In this document: piece by piece, positions 8,702 through 16,169 of the stretch
Layout of the letters: the number at the start of each line of letters is the position of its first letter
Numbering within the stretch: position 1 is the stretch's first letter
DNA from: Candidatus Saccharibacteria bacterium oral taxon 488
GTDB lineage: Bacteria; Patescibacteriota; Saccharimonadia; Saccharimonadales; Saccharimonadaceae
DNA length: 64,000 nt
Reading direction: 5' to 3'
NCBI GenBank assembly: GCA_013099195.1
Contig: CP039999.1
Coordinates: 62,001 to 126,000, forward strand
Made by a program: the position numbers and the translations under genes
Notes under the pieces: model-generated
Database searches by the model: none
The model's input: only the letters and a program-made list of their open reading frames with translations
Told to the model about the DNA's origin: nothing

Positions 8702-9670
8702 ATGCCGGAACTTCCCGAAGTCGAGACGGTTCGCCGCGGGTTGGCGGAGTTACTGCCGGGCCGAGTGGTGGCGCGAGTGGCAGTGTTTGATTCGCCAAAA
8801 AGCTTTCCGAATGCGCCGGCTGATGTTGAACAATTTTTATATGGTGCGCGCGTGACGGCGGTGCGGCGGCGGGCAAAGGTGCTGATGATTGATTTGGATA
8901 CGCATTATTCGCTGGTGGTGCATTTGAAGATGACGGGGCAGCTAGTTTTTCGCCAAAGCTCTCGTCATAGCGCTCGGGTATCCCCAAAAAAATCTCGGGG
9001 CCCACGTAAAGTTGCCCAAGATTTTTTTGCGGATACCGCTCGCGAAATCGACGACTTTGCTGGCGGTCATCCGAACGATAGCTTAATTGGTGCGCTGCCG
9101 GATCGGTCGACGCGGGTGCAGGTTGATTTTGTGGATGGGTCACGGCTATTTTTCAATGATCAACGTAAGTTTGGTTGGGTAAAATTACTGCCGACTGATG
9201 AGGTGAAGAACTTGCCGTTCATGCAAAAAGTTGGGCCGGAGCCGCTTGATCCCAATACACGCGCCGAGGATTTCATCCAGCGGATTCGCCGCCGCCAGAA
9301 TTCGATGATCAAGCCAGCTTTTCTTGACCAGACAGTGATCGCCGGGGTTGGTAATATTTATGCTGACGAGGCGTTGTGGGCGGCGCGGATTCATCCGCAA
9401 ACGCGGGTAAAAAACATCAGCGATCAGCAGCTGAATACATTATTTAACGAGTTGCGGCAAATCTTGCAATTGAGTATTGACCAGGGCGGCTCGACCGATA
9501 AAAATTATGTTGATGCCGAAGGCCGGAAAGGGAATTACCTGACATTTGCTCATGTGTTTCGCCGTGAAGGTCAAGCCTGCCATCGCCACCCCGATCAGGA
9601 GATTATCAAATTGAAAGTCGGCGGTCGCGGTACGCATGTTTGTCCAGTGTGCCAGGTGGAAGTTATATGA
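8702..9670 (+). CDS. mutM: Formamidopyrimidine-DNA glycosylase with in-frame palindromic insertion
   Basis: MutM/Fpg excises oxidised purines such as 8-oxoguanine and nicks the backbone. The mature start PELPEVETVRRGL supplies the catalytic Pro and Glu. HLKMTGQLVFR, NDQRKFGWV, GVGNIYADEALWAA and the C-terminal zinc finger (CHRH then CPVC, so one ligand is probably His) are present. At 322 residues it is about 50 longer than usual. Roughly 34 residues between LVFR and FAGGHPNDSLIG look foreign to the family and coincide with a large DNA palindrome (8946-9070). The frame stays open through it. The stop overlaps holA (ATGA). Confidence 0.94.
   Translation: MPELPEVETVRRGLAELLPGRVVARVAVFDSPKSFPNAPADVEQFLYGARVTAVRRRAKVLMIDLDTHYSLVVHLKMTGQLVFRQSSRHSARVSPKKSRGPRKVAQDFFADTAREIDDFAGGHPNDSLIGALPDRSTRVQVDFVDGSRLFFNDQRKFGWVKLLPTDEVKNLPFMQKVGPEPLDPNTRAEDFIQRIRRRQNSMIKPAFLDQTVIAGVGNIYADEALWAARIHPQTRVKNISDQQLNTLFNELRQILQLSIDQGGSTDKNYVDAEGRKGNYLTFAHVFRREGQACHRHPDQEIIKLKVGGRGTHVCPVCQVEVI
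8946..9070. repeat. Palindromic element inserted in frame within mutM
   Basis: The left arm 8976-8999 (from GGGTATCC to ATCTCGGG) and right arm 9015-9038 (from CCCAAGAT to GGATACCG) are inverted repeats matching at about 21 of 24 positions, around a 15-bp centre. Weaker outer arms (CGCCAAAG and ACTTTGCTGGCG plus TCGTC/GACGA blocks) extend the symmetry to about 8950-9067. The element encodes the extra residues of MutM without breaking the frame, and the opposite strand is also open here. This resembles Rickettsia palindromic elements in size and behaviour; homology to them is not implied. I see no second copy in the window. Confidence 0.7.
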
Positions 9671-10578
9671 TCCATCTCTTTCACGGCGACAACGAGTTTG
9701 AGAAACGGGCGGCGCTTGCGGCGCTGGTTGGTGATATGGAGGTGGTGCGGCGTGACGGCGAAGAGCTGACGGCCGCCGAGGTCTGTGAAGTGGTGATGGG
9801 GCAGAGCCTGTTCACGCTAGAGCAGGCGGTGGTCATTACTGATGCGAGTCAGAATGTGGCCCTGTGGCGTGAGTTGCCGGAGCTACTCAGCGACACGGCG
9901 ATCACGGTTGTCCTTCTGGAGGCAAAGCTTGATAAGCGCACGAAAACGTATAAGTGGCTGCAAAACCATGCCGAGGTAAGGGAATACGCTCATTTCACTG
10001 AACGCCAAAAACCGCAGCTGAGTGCGTGGTGTGTTGAGCGGGCCACGGTGCATGGGGCAGTGTTGACAGCGGCACAGGCAACGACGTTGATCGATCGGCT
10101 GGGGTTTGATCAATCACGGCTTGATCTGGTGCTGCAGCAGTTGGCGTTGGCTGGCGAGTTGAATGATGAGCTAATTAATGCACTGGTGCCGCTCGCTCCG
10201 GCTGAAAGTGCGTTTGAGCTGTTTGCGGCGATGATGGATGGTGACCAGGGAAAAGTGCGCGCAATCATTGCCTACCTCGAGGCGGAGAGCGGTGATGATG
10301 GGGCGTACCAGACGCTGGGGCTGTTGGTTTCGCAATCGGTGCAGCTGAACGCGTTGGTGCTATCTGGCGGTGACACGGGGGCGGTGGCTCGTGATTTTGC
10401 GGCCCATCCGTATGCGCTAAGAAAGGTAGCGCCGTATGCAGCGCGGACGACACCGGCGCAACTTGCGGTAATTAATTCTGCCTTGGCGCAGGCTGATGAA
10501 CATATGAAGACAACCCGTGTGTCGCCGTGGCTGTTGGTTGAGGCGGCGCTGATTGATGTGACTAGGATAGATCGCTAA
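9667..10578 (+). CDS. holA: DNA polymerase III delta subunit
   Basis: HolA opens the sliding clamp as part of the clamp loader. I choose the ATG at 9667, which overlaps the mutM TGA by 4 nt, giving 303 residues. The start MIHLFHGDNEFEKRAAL matches the family's first strand and P-loop-like region, followed by the VVMGQSLFTLEQAVVITDA strand, a KWLQNHAEV helix and an all-helical C-terminal domain (LVQQLALAGEL-like and SPWLLVEAALI). Divergence is typical of this family. Co-transcription with mutM is near certain from the overlap. Confidence 0.88.
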   Translation: MIHLFHGDNEFEKRAALAALVGDMEVVRRDGEELTAAEVCEVVMGQSLFTLEQAVVITDASQNVALWRELPELLSDTAITVVLLEAKLDKRTKTYKWLQNHAEVREYAHFTERQKPQLSAWCVERATVHGAVLTAAQATTLIDRLGFDQSRLDLVLQQLALAGELNDELINALVPLAPAESAFELFAAMMDGDQGKVRAIIAYLEAESGDDGAYQTLGLLVSQSVQLNALVLSGGDTGAVARDFAAHPYALRKVAPYAARTTPAQLAVINSALAQADEHMKTTRVSPWLLVEAALIDVTRIDR

Positions 10579-10601
10579 GCCAGCATAAGCCATTTATATG
10601 C

Positions 10602-10630
10602 TTGACAAAATAAGTATGATATAGTACAAT
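10602..10630 (+). promoter_or_regulatory. Consensus sigma-70 promoter
   Basis: TTGACA (10602-10607) and TACAAT (10625-10630) are separated by 17 bp. It lies just downstream of holA and drives the unknown gene at 10675, leaving a leader of about 38 nt that holds an AAAGG/AAGGAA ribosome binding site. Confidence 0.85.
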
Positions 10631-10674
10631 GCAAACTACTATTAGTTTACTAGAAAGGTAAAAAGGAATTAGCC

Positions 10675-11532
10675 ATGGTCTTCAAAGATACGGAGCTTGA
10701 TACGCAGGGGTCTGATAAACAACAGTCTTTAGACGAACGGCAAAAGCAATGGATGGAGCTGGGGCTCGAGGAGAAAATGGCTAGAAAAGAAACAGAGATT
10801 AGCCGAGGAGCTATTGACAATGAGCCTGCGTTAGTGATCGCCGAGATGGCAAAGTATGTTGGCGAAGAGTGTCCTCATCTCGTTCAGGTATTTGAGGAGA
10901 CTAAACGTATGCGACTATCTGACAAACATCTGAGCTCATTAGCGGCAAATATAGACATAAGGTTAAATGAAACAAGACCCGAAGAATTGTATGAGATTGC
11001 CGGGGAGATCAAGGATAACTATGATACGTGGGCCGAGGGAAGGGCTGCACCGCCAATTGGCTCAAGAGGTCCACGTGGTGACGGTTATAAAACTCAGTAT
11101 TTGTATGAAAGTATGATGGGGAACGGGCTTCCTGAGGAATTTTTTGACAAAATGGCCGTGGCATCCGTTCATTTTAATTATGTTTATCACCCAGACTCTC
11201 CGCAGAGTCAGATATATCAACAAATGCGACTTAACTCAGGGCGAGTGTCTGACATTGATGAGCTACAGGAGCAAACACTGAGAATTGCTGATGAAAGTCT
11301 TTATGATGCGGTAAAGCTGGTTATAGGGAAAAAAGAGCATGTGATTCGTGGAGTTTTTTGTGAGACGGACAATTATTACCCACAGCTCGTAACTCGGATG
11401 ATAACAACGCTCGAGGTAGATAAGGGCTTGCCACAAGGGACTCTGTTGGAACGGGTTAAGATGGACGACTTGTTCCATAGAATAAAGGAGGATATTGGCC
11501 CGCGAGCAAGCACTAGACTTTCTCGGTACTAG
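10675..11532 (+). CDS. Hypothetical soluble protein
   Basis: This 285-residue acidic protein has no signal peptide or membrane segment. The first 60 residues are charged and probably helical (DERQKQWMELGLEEKMARKE). A Gly/Arg patch (SRGPRGDGYKTQYLYESMMG) sits near residue 125, and the C-terminal half has many aromatic residues (HFNYVYHP and ETDNYYPQLVTRMITTLE). I recognise no domain. It has its own near-perfect promoter and a terminator, so it is a separate transcription unit. Its base composition looks slightly more AT-rich than the repair genes before it, as do the unknown genes at 16170, 16797 and 26097. Confidence 0.72.
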   Translation: MVFKDTELDTQGSDKQQSLDERQKQWMELGLEEKMARKETEISRGAIDNEPALVIAEMAKYVGEECPHLVQVFEETKRMRLSDKHLSSLAANIDIRLNETRPEELYEIAGEIKDNYDTWAEGRAAPPIGSRGPRGDGYKTQYLYESMMGNGLPEEFFDKMAVASVHFNYVYHPDSPQSQIYQQMRLNSGRVSDIDELQEQTLRIADESLYDAVKLVIGKKEHVIRGVFCETDNYYPQLVTRMITTLEVDKGLPQGTLLERVKMDDLFHRIKEDIGPRASTRLSRY

Positions 11533-11550
11533 GGCTCACAAATTGTAAAA

Positions 11551-11574
11551 TACTCCCGCCAACCGACGGGAGTA
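11551..11574. terminator. Hairpin between convergent genes
   Basis: TACTCCCG (11551-11558) pairs with CGGGAGTA (11567-11574) around an 8-nt loop. T/A-rich sequence on each side is short, but the position between convergent genes fits a shared terminator. Confidence 0.7.
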
Positions 11575-11596
11575 ATTGTTGATGCAAACCGAATGG

Positions 11597-11965
11597 CTAT
11601 TTAGCTTCTTTGGCTGCTGGCTTTTTTGCAGCTGGTTTTTTGGTAGCGGTTGACTTGGTGGTAGTCTTTGCCGTCGTCTTTGCTGGGGCTTTGGCAGCTG
11701 GTTTTTTGGTCGCTTCAAGCTTAACACCGGCTTTTTTCGCGATAGCTGAGAGGGCACTCTTGCGCCGGGCAGCAGTATTTTTCTTCAGCAGGTTCTTCTT
11801 GACAGCGGTGTCAAGTTCACTATGGGCAGCGGCCAGCGTTGCGGCGCTTGGCTCGGCCATGAAGGCCTTGACGGCTGACTTGATGTCGCGCTTGATACCG
11901 ATATTGCGCTCGCGGCGTTTTAGGGTTTGTTTTGCCCGTTTGATGGCGGATTTGATGATTGGCAT
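11597..11965 (-). CDS. rpsT: Ribosomal protein S20 with long basic tail
   Basis: The first 85 or so residues (MPIIKSAIKRAKQTLKRRER through NTAARRKSALSAIAKKAG) match the three-helix S20 that binds 16S rRNA. After that comes a tail of about 35 residues made almost only of Lys, Ala, Pro and Thr, similar in composition to histone H1 tails, bringing the length to 122. An ATTATA (TATAAT on the minus strand) at 12011-12016 sits about 40 nt upstream with an AAAGGAAAT-type ribosome binding site close to the ATG. The tail may add RNA affinity; this is inference. Confidence 0.92.
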   Translation of the reverse strand: MPIIKSAIKRAKQTLKRRERNIGIKRDIKSAVKAFMAEPSAATLAAAHSELDTAVKKNLLKKNTAARRKSALSAIAKKAGVKLEATKKPAAKAPAKTTAKTTTKSTATKKPAAKKPAAKEAK

Positions 11966-12065
11966 AGATTTCCTTTACCTCTATAAATTTGTTTCGCTAA
12001 TCAAGGATGGATTATACAGAAAAACCCAATAAAAGTAAAGAGTGGCTCGCATTGACGATAATCTA

Positions 12066-12094
12066 TTGACTTTCCTGAAATGCTTATGTATAAT
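12066..12094 (+). promoter_or_regulatory. Consensus sigma-70 promoter for the DHH-truB operon
   Basis: TTGACT (12066-12071) and TATAAT (12089-12094) are 17 bp apart. The transcript would start near 12101, about 35 nt before the ATG at 12136, with CAGGGA as a weak ribosome binding site. Confidence 0.85.
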
Positions 12095-12135
12095 GTGATT
12101 CAACGGTATAAACAAAAATAAACAGGGACACAACA

Positions 12136-13905
12136 ATGGCGAGCCAGTCACAAAAGCAGCAGATCATTCAGAGCATCAAAGATGTGACTAATATCTTGGT
12201 GACGGTAAGCGCTGATCCATCGGTGGACGAGCTATCGGCAGCGTTGGGGCTGACAATTTTCCTCAATAAACTGGGCAAGCACGCCACGGCTGTTTTTAGT
12301 GGCAAAGTCCCGCCGGCGATTTCGTTCCTCGAGCCTGACGAGACGTTTGAAGCCACGGCGGATAGCCTGCGTGATTTTATCATCGCGCTTGATAAGGAAA
12401 AAGCCGACCATCTGCGCTACAAGGTGGTTGATGATGCAGTGAAGATTTTTATCACGCCGTACCGGGCGACAATTACCGAGGCTGATCTAGAGTTTTCGCA
12501 GGGCGATTATAACATTGAACTGGTGCTCGCATTGAATGTTGAGAGCCAGGACCATCTCGACAAGGCGCTGACGGCTCATGGCAAGATTTTGCATGATGCA
12601 GTGGTATCGACGGTGACCGCCGGTATGGTGAGGAGTAGTCTCGGGACGGTTGATTGGCATGATGATAAGGCGTCAGGCGTGAGCGAGATGCTGGTTGACC
12701 TGATCGATGAGTTACGAACACCGAAAATAACCATGGATGAGCAGATCGCGACGGCGTTGCTGACCGGTGTCGTGGCGGCGACGGAGCGGTTTAGTAATAA
12801 CCTAACCTCGTCGCGGGTGATGACGTTGGCGGCAGAGCTGATGGCGGTTGGCGCGAACCAGCAATTGATTGCTACTAAGTTGGCCGAGGGGCAGGCGATT
12901 AAAGCCGAGGAGCACTCAGAGCTAGAGCAATCAAAGCAAGCGGCCGATGCAGCTGATGATGAGATGCACGATAATGACGGCCAGGATGGTGCTAATTTTA
13001 AGGTCGAGCGGGGAAAACGCTCAAAGCCGGCTGAGTCAAAAAGAGATGATGGCGCGTTGTCAATCAGCCATGAGCGGCGGGGTAGCCTTGATGAGGTGGC
13101 CAAGCAGACTCGGGCCGAAGAGCAAGATGCGGCGGCCCGCGCGGCCACGGCGCAGCTTGATCGCCTTCGAGCGGCGTCAGTGACGAGCGGACGGAGCGGT
13201 GCGCCATCAACATCGCAACCAATCAGTGCGTCGGTGTCGGCTGAGCCAGAAACGGCCGCACCGCTCTTGGGTGGAACGCTAAACGCAACGACGGAGCGGG
13301 CGGCTGAGGATAAGCGTCGTGATCTTGATACTGATCAAAACAAGACTATCTTGCATCACGGTACCTATGTCGGTGCGTCGCGGCCGGCCCTCGGCGAATC
13401 GCCGTTGAATGCCGCCATGGGGAAGTCTGATGAACCGCCGAGCGTTGACCCGTTTGCGACCACCAACAAAGACGAAGCGGTCATTGCCGCACTCAAGGAG
13501 GAGACGCAGGCGCTGGCTGACAAGCAGACTCAACCTGCCGCGCCGCCATCGCTGCCAGATTCTGAGCGCGACGCCCGAGCGGCAATTACCGAGGCGCTGG
13601 CTGCTGCACCACCGCTTGAATCTGCGACTTCGCCCGCTCCGGCAGTTTCACCTTCGCCACTACCGACAGTGTCGTCTGCTCCGGCCACGCTCGCCGATAT
13701 TGAGTCTAATGTAATGCATGGCCTGCCACCGCTGCCTGATTTCTCTGACTTCTCAGGATCAGGTTTGCCGCCGCTGCCACCAGCTCCGGTCGGTGCTGCA
13801 GATGGGGGACTGCCAGCGTTGAACACCTCACCCTCAGCGCCATCCGCTCCGGCGCCGCCGCGCACCTTTAATCCGTCCCAATTCCAGATCCCGGGGCAAA
13901 AATAG
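12136..13905 (+). CDS. Degenerate DHH-family (NrnA-like) protein with long Pro/Ala-rich tail
   Basis: Residues 1-260 align by pattern with DHH/DHHA1 phosphoesterases of the NrnA type (VTNILVTVSADPSVDELSAA, then GTVDWHDDKASGVSEMLVDL and a helical GVVAATERFSNN segment). The catalytic signatures are gone: the usual HxxPDGDAxGS loop reads SADPSVDELSAALG and no DHH triad is visible, so hydrolysis is doubtful. The remaining 330 residues are low complexity, charged at first and then Pro/Ala/Ser-rich. It lies 3 bp before truB, the same neighbourhood NrnA holds in many bacteria. A scaffolding or RNA-related role is possible but unproven. Confidence 0.7.
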   Translation: MASQSQKQQIIQSIKDVTNILVTVSADPSVDELSAALGLTIFLNKLGKHATAVFSGKVPPAISFLEPDETFEATADSLRDFIIALDKEKADHLRYKVVDDAVKIFITPYRATITEADLEFSQGDYNIELVLALNVESQDHLDKALTAHGKILHDAVVSTVTAGMVRSSLGTVDWHDDKASGVSEMLVDLIDELRTPKITMDEQIATALLTGVVAATERFSNNLTSSRVMTLAAELMAVGANQQLIATKLAEGQAIKAEEHSELEQSKQAADAADDEMHDNDGQDGANFKVERGKRSKPAESKRDDGALSISHERRGSLDEVAKQTRAEEQDAAARAATAQLDRLRAASVTSGRSGAPSTSQPISASVSAEPETAAPLLGGTLNATTERAAEDKRRDLDTDQNKTILHHGTYVGASRPALGESPLNAAMGKSDEPPSVDPFATTNKDEAVIAALKEETQALADKQTQPAAPPSLPDSERDARAAITEALAAAPPLESATSPAPAVSPSPLPTVSSAPATLADIESNVMHGLPPLPDFSDFSGSGLPPLPPAPVGAADGGLPALNTSPSAPSAPAPPRTFNPSQFQIPGQK

Positions 13906-13908
13906 CCC

Positions 13909-14565
13909 ATGGATGAGGTGCTGCTCATTGATAAGCCGGCTGGCATGACAAGTTTCGGGGTAGTAGCGCGGTTGCGGCGGGTGCTCAGCCAGGCGGCGGG
14001 CAAGAAAGTGAAAGTTGGCCATACTGGTACGCTTGATCCGTTCGCTACGGGACTGATGATTATTGTGACGGGCAAGAAGTGCCGTGAGGCTGATACCTTT
14101 ACGAAGCTTGATAAGTGGTATGAAGCAGAAATCATGCTTGGCGAGACGTCGACGACCGGTGATCCTGAGGGTGAACTGACTCGCGTGTCGGAGCGGCAGC
14201 CGCCTCGCAGTGAGGTTGAAGCGGTACTCAGTACATTGGTGGGTGAAATTAAACAGCGCCCACCGATATTTAGCGCCATCAAGATCAATGGCCGTCGGGC
14301 CTATCAGCTGGCACGTCAGGGTCAGTCGGTCGATATGCCAGAGCGCACCGTGTCGATCTATGCCCTGGAGCTTGTCGCGTATGAGTATCCTCGTCTGGTG
14401 ATTCGAGCGCATGTTTCGAGCGGTACGTACATTCGGAGCCTAGCGGTTGATATTGGTCAGAAGCTGGGAACAGGGGCCTACTGCCACCAGCTGCGCCGCC
14501 AGGCTATCGCTGAATATGACGTCGCTCAGGCAAAACCATTAGCAGATTTTGGGATTTCGTCTTGA
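13909..14565 (+). CDS. truB: tRNA pseudouridine-55 synthase
   Basis: TruB converts U55 in the T-loop of tRNAs to pseudouridine. The family motifs are clear: LLIDKPAGMTSFGVV, GHTGTLDPFATGLMII with the catalytic Asp, KWYEAEIMLGETSTTGD, QRPPIFSAIKINGRRAYQLAR and VSSGTYIRSLAVDIGQKLG. At 218 residues it stops just after the catalytic domain and lacks the C-terminal PUA-like domain of longer homologues, in line with other trimmed proteins here. It begins 3 bp after the DHH-like gene stop. Confidence 0.94.
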   Translation: MDEVLLIDKPAGMTSFGVVARLRRVLSQAAGKKVKVGHTGTLDPFATGLMIIVTGKKCREADTFTKLDKWYEAEIMLGETSTTGDPEGELTRVSERQPPRSEVEAVLSTLVGEIKQRPPIFSAIKINGRRAYQLARQGQSVDMPERTVSIYALELVAYEYPRLVIRAHVSSGTYIRSLAVDIGQKLGTGAYCHQLRRQAIAEYDVAQAKPLADFGISS

Positions 14566-14582
14566 AGTGCTATTATCAAAGC

Positions 14583-15077
14583 ATGGGTAGGCAGACAGGT
14601 TTTACAATCGTTGAACTATTAATTGTGATGGTCGTGATCGCGATTTTGGCAACCATCGGTATTGTGGCGTATTCGGGCGTGCGCCAGGACGCTACCGATA
14701 CCAAGATCCGTTCCATCGTCAAGATCGCTGGGGACGCGCTGCAGATATATGATACACAGAAGCGAACGCTGCCGTCAGGACAGGGGACGTTCAACAACGC
14801 TAATAGCGTTGACTCGCTTGTACCACAGTATATCCAGCCGGGGTATCGTGAGGGTGTCAGCAGCAAGAACGCGTCTAGTCCAGACGATATTTTTGTCTGG
14901 TATCCATGCAAAGATACCTCTGGTAAGATAACAGGTATTGCGGTATTTGCGGCCCTTAATTCCGCCAAGCCGCAGGAGTCGGCTCAGGTTAATGCGGTCA
15001 AGGCGACCTGTAACATTCCGGGTGCCGCTGTGCCGACTACGGGTAGGCCAGCCTATAACTACGTGCAAACCTTTTAG
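14583..15077 (+). CDS. Type IV pilin-like protein, isolated from the pil locus
   Basis: This prepilin has a short leader MGRQTG, then the cleavage site and hydrophobic stretch FTIVELLIVMVVIAILATIG with Glu at +5. The C-terminal half has two cysteines (YPCKDTSG and KATCNIPG) placed like the disulfide-bounded loop of pilins. I use the ATG at 14583 (164 residues) rather than a TTG 21 nt earlier, because TATTAT at 14571-14576 ends 6 nt before it. It sits between truB and rpsO, 20 kb from the pilus cluster, and would be processed by the PilD encoded at 43764. Confidence 0.85.
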   Translation: MGRQTGFTIVELLIVMVVIAILATIGIVAYSGVRQDATDTKIRSIVKIAGDALQIYDTQKRTLPSGQGTFNNANSVDSLVPQYIQPGYREGVSSKNASSPDDIFVWYPCKDTSGKITGIAVFAALNSAKPQESAQVNAVKATCNIPGAAVPTTGRPAYNYVQTF

Positions 15078-15128
15078 TAGTGCAGCTGATTTGCGTTTTT
15101 AGCGTAGCATTGGTATAATGACGAGGCT

Positions 15129-15395
15129 ATGATTAGCAAAGACGATAAAGCGAAAGCAATTGCTTTGACTCAGGTCAACAAGGACGACGTCGGCAGCCCG
15201 CAGGCGCAGGTGTCGATCTTGACGGCTCGTATCAAAGAGGTCACAAAGCACCTGAAGGCGAATAAGCACGACTTCATGGCACGCCGTGGCTTAATCCAGA
15301 TGGTTGGCAAGCGTAAGCGCCTGCTCAAATACCTGGAGCGAACTGATTTTGAGAGTTATAAAGCGGTTGTGGCTGCCCTGGGTCTGCGTAAATAG
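15129..15395 (+). CDS. rpsO: Ribosomal protein S15
   Basis: This 88-residue protein matches S15, which binds 16S rRNA helices 20-22. Motifs are DVGSPQAQVSILTARI, HLKANKHDFMARRGLIQMVG and KRKRLLKYLERTD. TATAAT at 15114-15119 ends 9 nt before the ATG, so the leader is at most a few bases. S15 leaders are often autoregulatory, but here there is little room for a structured one. In many bacteria pnp follows directly; here pnp is 2.3 kb downstream. Confidence 0.96.
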   Translation: MISKDDKAKAIALTQVNKDDVGSPQAQVSILTARIKEVTKHLKANKHDFMARRGLIQMVGKRKRLLKYLERTDFESYKAVVAALGLRK

Positions 15396-15417
15396 TCGCG
15401 CCTCGGTAGTTGTACGG

Positions 15418-15449
15418 ATATCCACCTTGATATATCACGAGGTGGATAT
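15418..15449. terminator. Bidirectional terminator between rpsO and sortase gene
   Basis: ATATCCACCT (15418-15427) pairs perfectly with AGGTGGATAT (15440-15449) around a 12-nt loop, followed by TTTTGATTT on the plus strand. Confidence 0.85.
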
Positions 15450-15455
15450 TTTGAT

Positions 15456-16049
15456 TTAACGTGGCGTAGCTACAAAAACCGTCCGGCCGTCGGCTGCGCC
15501 GCCAAGCGTGCATGAATAGAGGGTGAGCTGTGGCTTGTTGGTTCGGTTTTCAATGTGAACGGCATCTGGCTTGACATCAAATAACTGAGATATGACGTAC
15601 CTGTAGCGTTTGCCACGGTAGTCAATGATTATTTCATCGCCAATGCGCAGCTTATTAATATTGTAGAATGGTGATTTTTGGATGGTTTGCTGCGGCGTCA
15701 GGCCCATGATAAATCGATGGGCCGACAAGACGAAGTTGCCGCCGTCGACTGGATTGCCATTCTCTGGCCGACGCCACCATGCACCTCGCTCCATAGTTTC
15801 GGCGCCGCCAGTAGCGTACGGTACGCTAATGTCAATTTTGGGGATGTAGAGGCGGTCCTCGGTGATGCTGGTTTCTGGCGTAGCGGCGAGAAGCTGGGTG
15901 GCTTGGTTGCGCGTTGGGTTAATGAGCTGAGCGCGAAAGAATGGACTAAACGCCGTGATGAGTGTGTAGCCGCCGCCAGCGAGCATGATGATAGCCAGAC
16001 TCATACTGAGCCATCGGCGGCGGTTTTTGGCGTGGGTTGTCTGCTTCAC
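15456..16049 (-). CDS. Sortase family transpeptidase
   Basis: This 197-residue protein has an N-terminal membrane anchor (about 14-33) and a sortase domain. The catalytic residues are visible: His111 (VLSAHRF), Cys180 (LTLYSCTLGG) and Arg189 (DGRTVFV). The Cys context LYSC differs from the usual TLxTC. Sortases join sorting-signal proteins to the cell wall or to each other in pili outside the membrane. No LPxTG-like C terminus is found on any protein here, so substrates lie elsewhere or the signal differs. It converges on rpsO, sharing the hairpin at 15418-15449. Confidence 0.88.
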   Translation of the reverse strand: MKQTTHAKNRRRWLSMSLAIIMLAGGGYTLITAFSPFFRAQLINPTRNQATQLLAATPETSITEDRLYIPKIDISVPYATGGAETMERGAWWRRPENGNPVDGGNFVLSAHRFIMGLTPQQTIQKSPFYNINKLRIGDEIIIDYRGKRYRYVISQLFDVKPDAVHIENRTNKPQLTLYSCTLGGAADGRTVFVATPR

Positions 16050-16133
16050 TTGTTAATTGTAGCATGGGCGGGTCAGCCTAGCAGCATGGGTCGTTGTTTT
16101 ACCGGGGTGAGCCGATCTGTTTTTTGGTGTTGT

Positions 16134-16162
16134 TTGACTTTTTATAGTTTTTATGCTAAATT
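16134..16162 (+). promoter_or_regulatory. Sigma-70 promoter for the 16170 gene pair
   Basis: TTGACT (16134-16139) and TAAATT (16157-16162) are 17 bp apart. The -10 ends 7 nt before the ATG at 16170, which predicts a leaderless mRNA. Confidence 0.75.
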
Positions 16163-16169
16163 ACAAAGT

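Noticed and set aside
8700..9143. 147-residue minus-strand reading frame in mutM
   Set aside because: It overlaps a clear mutM frame. Its openness is partly due to the palindrome and it resembles no protein outside that part.
11610..12032. Plus-strand reading frame of 140 residues opposite rpsT
   Set aside because: It mirrors the Lys/Ala-rich rpsT sequence as hydrophobic Val/Ala/Phe repeats, a normal antisense effect.
15678..16169. N-terminal extension of the gene at 16170
   Set aside because: The extra frame is antisense to the sortase gene and crosses a good promoter whose -10 ends 7 nt before the ATG at 16170.
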